Below, in pieces: positions 39,111 through 48,755 of a DNA stretch of 64,000 bases. A program made the translations under genes and the position numbers. Location: positions 62,001-126,000 of the forward strand of contig MU401531.1 of NCBI GenBank assembly GCA_022579005.1. Direction: 5' to 3'. Each line of letters opens with the position of its first letter. Position 1 is the stretch's first letter. Below the pieces are notes generated by a model that saw only the letters and a list, made by a program, of their open reading frames with translations, searched no databases and had not been told where the DNA came from. This DNA is from Poronia punctata (Eukaryota; Ascomycota; Sordariomycetes; Xylariales; Xylariaceae).

Positions 39111-39944
39111 GGTAATTTTAGTTAGGCGGGTATGACAAAGCGTACTTCCTAAGTCCCTTTTGAAAGTTGCTACTCGATCAAGTCAACTGCCGACACCTCA
39201 GAGGAGGAACGTTACTGGCATGTGGAACTTGTGTAACGACGTATCACATCTTGCTAAAGTATCGCCAGCAACAGGAATCTCGTCTGCAACCATTTTTGGC
39301 CGTCTCCCTGATTGTGCTGTAGACGAAATTGTCGAGGACTGTCAGCGTTTTGGACAAATATTGAGCCCGTTTCACATCACTCCCATCAAATTCATCCCTG
39401 GCTACCGTTATCATTCATGTGTAAATAATACGTCTGTACAAAGGATTGTACCTTGGCTCCTTGTGCTCGATTTGGCACTTATATCCGCCTCAGTTCCTCG
39501 TTGCCGTTACAACGAACACATACCTCCGGAGTAGTGTTGGATAGTTCGTCTACGACTAGGGACGGCAGAATAAAGGAGTAGTTGGGTATCTTGGTGGAAT
39601 GCATGGTCCATGGTTACCCTCGGGTAGGAGCCGATACACCTCTGTACCTAAGGCCTTTCTCTTTTGTCGCTTGATGTCCTCCAACTAAAAATCGCTGGAA
39701 CAAAAGTGTGACCTCTTGGAAATTGGTCTGTCCCAGGTCGCTCCCCACCAAAGGATCAACTATTCTATTCCCCTGCCGCGACAAAGACGCATTGTTTTGT
39801 TGCTGTTTCTCTTTGTCGATTGTCCATACCGAATCCTTCATGACAGGACAATTCAATTCTTGCTCCTCCCAGTTACCTATCTATGGCAAGGTGTCGCGCG
39901 TTATCCGAGTGATATCACGCATCCCGTTATATACAATGAGACAG
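39111..39944. other. Right edge of the block and upstream DNA of a small gene
   Basis: Composition returns to normal at about 39110-39130. A frame of 124 codons is open at 39160-39534 (plus) but has no ATG before residue 21, no recognisable domain and no clear promoter. If it is a gene, its 5' end lies in or was lost to the A+T block. No other frame stands out. Confidence 0.4.
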
Positions 39945-39952
39945 TATAAATA
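39945..39952 (+). promoter_or_regulatory. Probable TATA box of the 40098 gene
   Basis: TATAAATA lies about 150 nt upstream of the ATG at 40098. It is followed by C-rich, CAA-containing leader DNA (CCCGCCCGACC, then AACAATCCC), the usual look of a fungal promoter and leader. Confidence 0.5.
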
Positions 39953-40097
39953 ATGAGCTTTCCCGCCCGACCAACTGTCAAGCCCAGTTCACAACAATCC
40001 CTTGCCCGTTTCAACTCACCATCTTCGACCTTTATCATTCTGGTCAGTATAACTCATTTTCCATCCTCCAATATACGAAAGACGACGAACCTGAACC

Positions 40098-40554
40098 ATG
40101 TCTTTCCAACCCATGAAGCTAAGCCCTACTAACTCTACCACAGCAACGGAATCTCAAGCCGCCAGTAAAATTGAAGATATCGCCGAAAATGTAGCCGAGC
40201 TCATCGAGCCGCAATTAATCACGCCTCGCCAATTCGGGCTCCATCGCATCCAACGAGGTCAATACCAGACAACTCGACGAGGTAACGAGGAAAGCAACGG
40301 ACGTTCTACTGCCCCAAGCGGGAAAGTCCACCGACGACGTGGTCAAGGAGGGTAAGACCGATACGACGGCGGAGAAGATGGAGAGAGTCGCAGAGTTGAT
40401 TTTGGACCTCTTCTTAGAGGACTTGGCGATCTCCTTTCTTATGAAGCAAGAAATGCCAGTCATCCTCAGGCGTCTCATATCCACGGTCAAAGATATGGAT
40501 GATTCCCAGTTGCTCGATTTTACCGCCGATTTTGACTATCAAGTATCACACTAA
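40098..40554 (+). pseudogene. Small gene, apparently frameshifted, unknown function
   Basis: An ATG at 40098 after a good TATA box and leader opens a frame with acidic, coding-like sequence (KIEDIAENVAELIEPQLI), then becomes basic and poor until a stop at 40355. From about 40217 the +1 frame takes over with coding-like sequence: NEVNTRQLDEVTRKATDVLL, ERVAELILDLFLEDLAISFL and a stop at 40554. Together this would be a ~150-residue, mostly helical, amphipathic protein without signal peptide or recognised domain. I see no convincing GT-AG pair that restores the frame, so a 1-nt indel (real decay or assembly error) in about 40217-40345 is the simplest reading. It lies ~1 kb from the RIP block. Confidence 0.5.
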
Positions 40555-41611
40555 GTATCACACTCCCACCCCTCCCATCGAAACTAACATGAGAATGAGT
40601 GCAGTAGGCTTCAGGTATAAACTCGGCATTTTTAGATAATGGAAGTGATCATCATTCACAAAGGATTCTGACCCGAAACCTCGTCATTTCGACATCTACC
40701 TCCTTTTTCATAGTCATCTTTGAAGTAAGACTTGAATAAAATGGACTTAATTGAATAATTGTTTGTGTTCCTTTCCTTGTGTCTCTCACATCAAACCGTG
40801 ACTCCTACCAAGCTACCTAGGCTTCTGCATGCCGTAGCACTATGACAGGCATGTAGTACAACGAGACCATGCGGTGTTACCTCGAGAGTCGTGGGGTTGA
40901 CTGTATTTTCTGACCGTCATTCTCAAATGCCTGTGGAAGAAACATCATAAGGAATTTTCGGCCTACGCATTTGTATAATATATTATCTAGGCAAACATTC
41001 CTTATCCCCTGCGTAACTGCGTACCGTGTATCAGGCTTCATGGATCAGTTATTCATCTTTTTTAGGCCAGTATACTAGCATCACAGGGTTCACCTAGCTG
41101 AGCCCCAGCTGTTGGATGAACCCCTTGGATAGGGCATTAGGCTTTCTATGTAAAGATCTGATATGGCGGTTGGTATTTAGTTAAGTTCCTACCACGAGAC
41201 GCACAGCATGTTCATCGCGTTCAACATACAATCCAGTCTGAGCAAATATTGTCTCCCCAACTTACACAGCGTTCCTTTGGGCATGACGTGTCCGACGAAG
41301 GCCATGCGAAATCAATATAAAAGGGCTTCCTTTGGCCTGCTGAGAGGCTTCATGAACTTGGCTTCTATACTTCAGCCTTTGCTACTATCCTCGATAACAA
41401 GATACTCCTGAGTAATCACAGTCATTCAAGCTTGAAATCCCGAGCCTCCCCTATCGTCTACGACTTGTCTAGGGATACCGCTTGTCGAGTATATACCTTT
41501 TATCTTGTACCGCATAGGTAGTTCTCATCCTCGAACGCTCATACCGGGCTCCTTAAGAGACTAACAGAAGCCACCAGACTCTACTAAACCTAAGAAACGA
41601 GACATTCAGCC
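40555..41611. other. Intergenic, promoter of the 41612 gene
   Basis: No gene is visible. TATAAAAG at 41316-41323 may be a core promoter for the gene at 41612, about 290 nt downstream. The 67-codon frame at 41208-41411 overlaps this TATA element and is probably chance. Confidence 0.45.
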
Positions 41612-41932
41612 ATGTCAGCACATACGCAGCGAGAAGACGAGGAAAGAAAGGCCGAGATTGAGGCCAACCTAGAAAGAATCCGCCGACTTATTAAGACTAA
41701 AGAAGAAAAGATCGAGCTCGTAGATATGGATCAGGAGGCTTACCTCCAAGGCGAACCATCATCAATAATGAGTGCGGCCGGCATGGAAGATGCTAGCTTG
41801 CGTCGTGCAGCGCTGAAAGCGGAAATTTATAACCTAGTCCAAGAAGAACAGCGGGATAATAGCGAGCTCCTCGCAGTTCATGCGCGGTTGAGTGCATGTC
41901 AATACAGGAACAGTCGCCCTAGGATCGAGTGA
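41612..41932 (+). CDS. Small charged coiled-coil protein, unknown
   Basis: A 106-residue single-exon frame preceded by an A/C-rich leader (ACGAGACATTCAGCCATG). The product begins MSAHTQREDEERKAEIEANL and is Glu/Lys/Arg-rich with heptad-like hydrophobic spacing (residues ~8-45 and ~60-95), so it is likely a helical coiled coil. There is no signal peptide, membrane segment or known motif. An open GTG-started frame overlaps the stop (41929-42141) and looks weakly protein-like, so a 3' intron or frameshift extending the gene is possible. It may be a lineage-specific gene; I do not recognise it. Confidence 0.5.
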   Translation: MSAHTQREDEERKAEIEANLERIRRLIKTKEEKIELVDMDQEAYLQGEPSSIMSAAGMEDASLRRAALKAEIYNLVQEEQRDNSELLAVHARLSACQYRNSRPRIE

Positions 41933-42962
41933 GATATCCGAGAAGACTCGTGCTGGAACCGACAGCACACCTACCTACCTCTCTAGACGTAGTAGACCAT
42001 CTATATACAGGAGGTAGGCATCGGGGCGCATTGATTTATCACGCGATGGTTTTACCATATATCTCGAATCTGGCAGGGCAATATCCGGACGACATGACAG
42101 AAGAGTTGTTGAATAACAGTTTTTGGTATACTACCCCTTAGGTAGTCTGAATTACACGGTATTATTTGCGAACCTCCTGATGTACGAGTAGCAAACTGAA
42201 GCTGTTTATGTGTAAGCCGATCACGTGATTAGCGTTATATGGAACCAGGAATGGAGATGTACTCGTACGTGTACAACGTACCTCTACGAGTATGTACGAG
42301 TACGTACGAGTACGAGTAGATTTTGGAGCCAAGGTTTTGGGCGAGGGGAAATGCACTAAACCTAATGCATTCGCCTTTTGCTGTAACAAGACCGGGGATT
42401 GACGCGGCGCATCCTGCAACGGCCCATTCATTATTACCTTATTACTCCCCTAATTTGTAATTAGACTGCAAAGGTTCAACCATCAACCATCAACGTCGCG
42501 ACGTAAGGTCGATGTAGCAATTTGGACCGCGTGTTCACGATATGCCGCTCCCTTCATATCGTCTCACGTCCTATCCTAGTGCCAATAAATTTCTTGTCTC
42601 CCACGCTCTTCACCATTCGGACTTCTGTTCGTAGAGTAACCGACGTCCGCCATATTGTTCTTCTGCTGCGCAGGTTCTCGTCTACGCTCCTTTCGAATTT
42701 GCTCCTGAACAAACGAGTCGTCGCCGAATCTAATCCAAAGTACCGCCTGCCTGACCAACTGCATGCACAGTTACACAGTTTCGAATCCTTCAGTCAGCAG
42801 ATATTTTGCGAACCGATCGAGGTGTAGAACGGTCATATCTAGCCTTCTCAACAACGTTGTGGATGACCACGATAAAACAACCGTATCTCTTGCAAGAAAT
42901 CGACCACACTCCTCGCAGTTTATCCTCCAGCTTGAAGCTTCATCAGCCGAACAGTCGTTGCC
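41933..42962. other. Intergenic with TACGAG repeat; ERF2 leader
   Basis: Holds an imperfect array of GTACGAGTA/ACTCGTACG words (about 42260-42319). From ~42480 a pyrimidine-rich region probably contains the ERF2 promoter and long 5' leader. The 101-codon frame at 42522 lacks a good start and is not supported. Confidence 0.5.
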
Positions 42963-45001
42963 ATGGCGTCAAACTCCCAACCGGCGAGTCCTATATCGCC
43001 CGTCTCGATAGACGGGAATCTGGCAACCCACATGTTCCCACCAGCGCCTCCTAGCGTCATATCTTCTCGTATGACCGATATAGCGTCAGAAGATGGCGAT
43101 GAACCCGGTATTAGCCCAAAGAAGGGCGGGCGCACGAATGAGTCGCGTCCTGGAACGGCAAGGACTGGAATGTCGTCCAAGGGTGGGCCCTGGTCGCAGT
43201 CACTACCACTGCGCAAAGGCATGATGCAAAGGGGTAGTGTCAGCGGCAGCATAGGAAGCTCAAGACCGCTGAGCTCTGCAAGCAGGAGCCATGCTCCCAT
43301 AGCATCACAGGCCTTTTTCAGACCGCTGAGCTCGCAAAAGCTTCAAGCCCAACGAGGATCTCGACCCCCGTCCTTTGGCCTGCACCGCCCAAGCATCGAT
43401 GACCTACCAGACGAAGATGACCAGTCCCATATCGCACCGCATGAGATCCTCGCCCCAGTTCGCGCCGGTCCAAGTCATGAACCCGCAAACGAGCGCATAG
43501 ATGACGGGCGTCCTCCGCCATCCAGGGATACCGAAATGACAGAGCCCTATGACCGCATTACCACGACGACGAGCCCTACGCACGGCCATTATCCTCCTAC
43601 GAGCGTGGCGGACAGTACTCGTCCTTTACACCAGAAACAGACGGAAGAAAGAGGACTTTCTTTAACCCTCGACACTAACAGTCCGAGGAACATTGGGAGT
43701 GACGCAAATCCCACCAAGTCCTCGCGCTCCTTCGGATCTAGCCTGTTTGCGTCGGGGATGGGCGGATCGAATACCAACGCACCCAATCGCGATACGCATG
43801 GGGCCGAGAAGTTACCGTCGGGCGCCTCTTCTCCACGGCTTGCACGTGGGCACTCTCATCTTTCAGAAGAAAACTCAAAGGCCAGGGGCCAAAATACCAT
43901 GGTCGGCCGTAACCACGAGTACTTTGAGGGCAATACGGTCTTTTGCATCGGTGGCCGCTTACAGAACACCCGTCATCGACCTATCAATATCGGTACAGGT
44001 TTTCTAATCGTTCTGCCAGCCGGTTTATTTTTCGGGGCATGCGCTCCCTATCTGTGGCATAACCTTTCGCCAGCGGTTCCGATAGTATTTGCCTATATCT
44101 TCTTCATCACCATGTCCTCGTTCCTCCGTGCGTCGGGTTCAGATCCCGGAGTAAGTGTCTCGTCCAACAAAAGCGCCATATTAGACAGCCAAACTAACAA
44201 AGCTGTGCTTCTGTCCAGATTCTCCCTCGCAACCTCCACCAGCTCCCTCCGATGGATGAGAATGAGGATCCACTCCGCTTGGCACCGCCGACTAATGACT
44301 GGACCCTGATCAAAACGGTAGACTCCAGTATAGCAGCCATGGAGGTGCCGACCAAGTTCTGCAGAACTTGCAATATCTGGCGTCCGCCACGAGCACACCA
44401 TTGCCGTCTCTGTGACAATTGTATAGAAACTCAGGATCACCACTGCGTATGGATTAACAACTGCGTGGGGCGTCGAAACTACCGATACTTCTTCACATTT
44501 GTCACCTCTGGCACCATCATGGCGCTCTATGTGATTGGGGCTTCTCTTGCACAAATCGTCATCTACTCGCGTCGAGAAGACGTGTCGTTTGGTCAGGCCG
44601 CCGACCACTTCCGAGTGGCGTTGGCGTTGGTCATTTACGGCGTCCTAGGCTTCATCTACCCAGTTGCTCTGACCGGTTACCACTTATTCCTCATGGCAAG
44701 GGGAGAGACGACGAGAGAATTCATCAACTCACACAAGCTCCTTAAAAAAGACCGGTACCGCGCCTTCACCCAAGCGAGCATGTGGAGAAATTGGGTTGTC
44801 GTGCTATGCCGTCCCCGACCGCCGACCTACTATCGTTTCAAGGATCGGTATCAGGAAGGCGACCAACGTTTGGGGGAGCGACGACGTCTACAGAGCGAGG
44901 GGATTTTGCCGAAAAGACAAGAATACGAGATGCAAGTCGTGCGACCTTTCCAAGGGCCCCTCTCCCTCCGCAACGGGACATCGGCGCCGGTTAATCGGTG
45001 A
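42963..45001 (+). CDS. ERF2: DHHC palmitoyltransferase Erf2
   Basis: Protein S-acyltransferase of the Ras-palmitoylating Erf2/Erf4 type, an integral ER/Golgi membrane enzyme. Exons are 42963-44150 and 44219-45001 (68-nt intron, GTAAGT donor, TAAC branch), 656 residues. Residues 1-~330 are a long Ser/Pro-rich disordered region. NTVFCIGGRLQNTRHRPINI leads into two membrane spans (GFLIVLPAGLFFGA and VPIVFAYIFFITM). SDPGILPRNLH crosses the splice junction. The cysteine-rich domain FCRTCNIWRPPRAHHCRLCD is followed by the catalytic DHHC at about 469-472 (ETQDHHCVWINNCVGRRNYR), then two more spans. The TTxE-type motif is seen as GETTREFIN. All catalytic residues are present. The disordered N-terminus is longer than in yeast, as usual in filamentous fungi. 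Confidence 0.95.
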
Positions 45002-46018
45002 CATTCTAACAACCACCCTGCTTTGCTTTAAAGTAATATCGACCATCCGGCGTCATTCTATCGTTCCTTTGATAGTAATTTTTTTTATTTTCGCGCTATA
45101 CCCCACCAATAATATCCTTTTGCTTCAATATTTTTACCCCCTTAATACCGCCAAGTCTTGTCCCATCGTTCGACTGGGACGTGACATGACATTCACTAAT
45201 TACCACCCTCCCTATCTAACCTAGAGCCCGTGAACGTGGTCCGTTGCGGAACGGGGGCGGCTTGTATGTGTACGTGTAAGAAAGACAACTCTGTCACTCC
45301 TTTTGCTTGGATCAGACTTGCGTAACTTTGGGCATGTAAACTACTGCGGATTCGGAACTCGAGATGTTTGTAAACGAATTTAATGACTTTATCTGACTTT
45401 TTACCTCACATTTTATTTCCAGGAAGCCTACCTATCATGTATCCATACCACTACACCACGTGTATAGTACCATCCTATCTCTTATGTATTGCGGTTGAAT
45501 ATTGATCGTAATGGCACCGACAAATAACCATTTTCCCTTTGCTTCCAGTCAACCGTTCCCGGTATGATTCCTCGTTTCATATAGACAGGGAAACATGTGC
45601 GAAGTCATGTAACACGCATTCCTTGCCTTTTGTATAGCCAGTCCAATGTCCTGCTATCGATATGTATTTACCAATAGTGAGTCTACACTACACTTGTGGC
45701 GAGTAGGGTGCCGGGTTCGAAGAATGTAAGGGGGGATCATCGACAAGTTAGTCACACAATAAAGATGTCTGTTGGTTACACTATAAGGATGTTCTTTACT
45801 TTTGCTTCCTCCCTTCCTTTACACCCTCCCTCACCCATTCCTTTCCCGTTCCTTTCCATATTTTCCCTATATATTTTAATAACTATATAATACTGTTCCT
45901 GCCGGACAATAACAGCCCGCCAACCCATCTATCTATCCATCTACTTACACCATTCCACACCATTCCACACCACATCTCAATACATTACACTATCGACTAG
46001 CAAAGAAAAAGATACAAC
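45002..46018. other. Intergenic, ERF2 3' flank and promoter of the microprotein gene
   Basis: A T-rich 3' flank follows ERF2. From 45800 pyrimidine-rich DNA, TATATTTTAATAAC near 45870 and a duplicated CACCATTCCACACCATTC lead into the small gene at 46019. No other gene is seen. Confidence 0.5.
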
Positions 46019-46192
46019 ATGTTGACACTATTATTATTCCTCATCACCGGCGGAACCCTCGCAGCCTTATCATACCTCTACCTAGAATGGATGTGGAGGC
46101 ACAGAATCGAATTTCCCATTCCCGATCGCTTGGATGGGCCTTTTTATCCTCCTCGTCCTGCTTTTTCAGATGACGAGGGAAAGAGGAGATAA
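46019..46192 (+). CDS. 57-residue single-pass membrane microprotein
   Basis: The ATG lies after a typical A-rich leader (GAAAAAGATACAACATG). The product is 57 residues: an N-terminal hydrophobic helix MLTLLLFLITGGTLAALSYL, an aromatic/charged rim (YLEWMWRHRIEF), a Pro-rich segment (PIPDRLDGPFYPPRP) and a charged end DDEGKRR. This is the layout of a small membrane-anchored protein. A second open frame (46134-46334) overlaps the end in another phase and carries on with charged sequence, so the true C-terminus may differ. The function is unknown. The good leader and amphipathic layout argue against chance, but conservation is untested. Confidence 0.5.
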   Translation: MLTLLLFLITGGTLAALSYLYLEWMWRHRIEFPIPDRLDGPFYPPRPAFSDDEGKRR

Positions 46193-47167
46193 TATATTCG
46201 CTGTGCAAAAGATGACTGGGTTACGTGAGGCGCCAGTGGCGGAAAGGGATAAAGGGATAAAGGGGGAAGACGCGTGGGTGAGGAGATGGGGTTTGGATCT
46301 GGATATACCTAGTGGTAGATATAAGAATGAGTAGGGGGATGGGGTTTCATCACTTCAATATGAGTCTAAATTTTTCTATGGACATTGGGCGCTTTTTTTG
46401 GTTCCCTTGGTGTGAAGTGAAGCAAGCGACCGGCACTGTACCTACTAGTAGGGCTAACTGGATGCTGACCTACTTGACAACTGATGAAGGTCCAGCTGGC
46501 AGAGGATTACGGTAATTCCTATTTCTACGAGAAAATACTTACACGTGTGTTTTATTACAAGAAAAAAGATCCAGGGGCTCGGCCCGAGCGAGGTTTTCAA
46601 ATTCGAGTGATCTGAGATATCCGCGTCTCATATACGATACTCGTAGATGTTTTCTACTCGGGATTTCTCGTAGAGAGGTATGTAAGTGGTGTAACGCGGG
46701 GCTTAAAATCCGGCCGGTATAGTAACTCTGCATTGTGTAATCATGACTTGCAGTAGGGAAGAAAGGTCTCCATATAACTACTTACCTACTCTTCCTATTC
46801 TTGATCATAGTCGTACAGAGCTCCCCGACTTTCTACGTGTAGGAAGTCGAGGACTGTTGCGGTAGTTCAATCAAGCCACAGAAACCAGCCACATCACACT
46901 CCAACCTGACTAGCCTAACCTTAGCTCCCTAGACGGACCCACCTACATTTACCCGTAAATCCCAAAAGCATATGACCTAGCTCTGACCTCGTCGAATATA
47001 ATTGGTCAATCAATACGACAAGACAAGACAAGACAAGACAAGACAGCCTTGAACCCGACCCAGCTCCCGTCTTTAAAACACCAAACACCAAACGTCGAAC
47101 CCAACCCATCATCACCAACCCCCGATCCCGCGCGGAAGAACAACAACATAACTCACCACCACCAACA
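46193..47167. other. Intergenic with AAGAC microsatellite
   Basis: Mostly unremarkable. A (ACAAG)n microsatellite at about 47017-47045 lies in the promoter of the next gene, followed by a C/A-rich leader up to the ATG at 47168. Confidence 0.5.
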
Positions 47168-47902
47168 ATGTCGTCCATCATCGCCCGACGCGCATTCTCG
47201 ACGACTTCCCGTCGTCTCGTGGCGAAGCCCGACGCGGGCCTAAAAGCCGAGGGCAAGCGAAACCCCGAGATAGCAGTGCGTCATATCCAAACATCCGTCC
47301 AAACCATCCACGTAGCAACGAACCCGACAATATAACCTACCTCACCTACCTACGTTTTCCGTTTTCGCTGATTAATATTTCTTTGCGGCCATAATAGATC
47401 CTAGGAGCCGTAGTAGCAGCAACTCTCGGAGGAGCCGGTCTCTACTTTGGTGCGTTAACTCTTCACACCATTCCACCACCACCACCACCACAGCCACAGC
47501 CACTATGCCATACCCAAAAAAAAAAATTTACATCCCATACCCATACCCCCGTAACCAGAAACCCCGTAACTAACTTATTGATAAAATTAAAATACAAAAA
47601 GGCCGCTCCCCCACAAGCTCAACCTCGGAAGCAAAAGTAGGAATGGCATCCGACGGAATGCCGTGGGAAACCGGTTCATCAGAGGGTAAATACCGGTACC
47701 ATCCAGGCGGAGACGGGGCCGTCGCTCCCAAGGATGCTCCCAGTGCTGTCAACGTCACTGTTATTCCTAATGTCAACCTTCCCAAGGTACACACTCCTTC
47801 CTTCCAACAACAACGCTTGCTAGATATAACGGGTCGATCACTGACAACGCAAAACAGGAGCTTCACGACAATTGGAACAAATGGGGCAAGGACGGTTACT
47901 AG
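47168..47902 (+). CDS. Small mitochondrial membrane protein, unknown
   Basis: Four exons, 47168-47275, 47398-47449, 47602-47786 and 47858-47902, give 129 residues. The N-terminus MSSIIARRAFSTTSRRL is an Arg/Ser/Thr-rich amphipathic presequence of the mitochondrial import type. ILGAVVAATLGGAGLYFG is a single membrane span, encoded almost exactly by exon 2. The C-terminal part is Gly/Pro/Ser-rich (GKYRYHPGGDGAVAPKDAPS) and ends ELHDNWNKWGKDGY. I infer an inner-membrane protein with its tail in the intermembrane space or matrix. The layout resembles small accessory subunits of respiratory complexes, but I cannot place it in a named family. Splice sites are coherent in phase; the intron 2 acceptor (AAAAAG) is the weakest. 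Confidence 0.75.
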
Positions 47903-48755
47903 ATCATATACCTAAACCTTGAGTTTGCTGTATGATATGAAAAATCCAATATCCTTATTATTATTCTATCTCTCACAAAATAAGGGGCAAAGGTTTTCCT
48001 ACCTATTATTTATTTTCCCTTTGTCTTACCTACCTACCTTACCTACCCATCCAGTCTAGATCAACATCCTTGTACATACGACAAGACAAGACATACCTAC
48101 ATTAAACTTATAATTCCAAAATGATAGTCATGTGTGTCTCTAGTTTTTCGTCGACGGAGATATCACGTTACGTTTGCGGGAACGCTTGTCCATCCTGCCC
48201 CCTTTTTGCTATCCAGTTACGTTGCCCTGTATTCTCGTCATAACTTTATAGACTCGAGGTAAAGGGGGTCCAGTCATACAGTAGAGGATGTAGGTCTCTT
48301 TACGGATTGTCGACAGTCTGATGAATCACTCAATGTAAAGATATCCAGTATGATAACGGGGTGGCTATACTCGGGAATAGGCACATGTACCATATGTACT
48401 TATATATATAGCCTCATCCCAACGTAAGCATATCTATGTGTCCTAATAAAAGGTTGCATGTCCATATAGACATCGACCCTGCCATTCATCTTTGAGACCA
48501 GCATAGTAGTATCGTGTTGCTTGTTGCACTGAAAGATGTCCCAATCCAATTCAATATCCAATATAGCTTCCGAAACGAAAGGGGGACGCATGGGCCCTCA
48601 TAACCATTTCCAATGTTCCCTCTGCTTGTTTTCTAGTTTGGGTAGTTTACCTGGTATCATGTCTTACGCTGTCTACGAGTTGTACTCGGCCTTTTTCTTC
48701 TTTCTTTTCTTCCCACATTCTCTTTTCTCTCGTGTTCCCTTTCACCTCATCAAGC
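47903..48755. other. Intergenic between convergent genes
   Basis: 3' flanks of the mitochondrial-protein gene and SER2. It contains TACCTACCTTACCTACC and a short ACAAGACAAGACA run near 48080. I see no gene. Confidence 0.5.

Noticed and set aside
39614..39953. Three overlapping 77-81-codon frames
   Set aside because: They compete on both strands and overlap the probable promoter of the 40098 gene.
45700..45730. GGGTTCGAAGAA as a tRNA T-arm
   Set aside because: No matching acceptor, D-arm or anticodon stem could be drawn around it.
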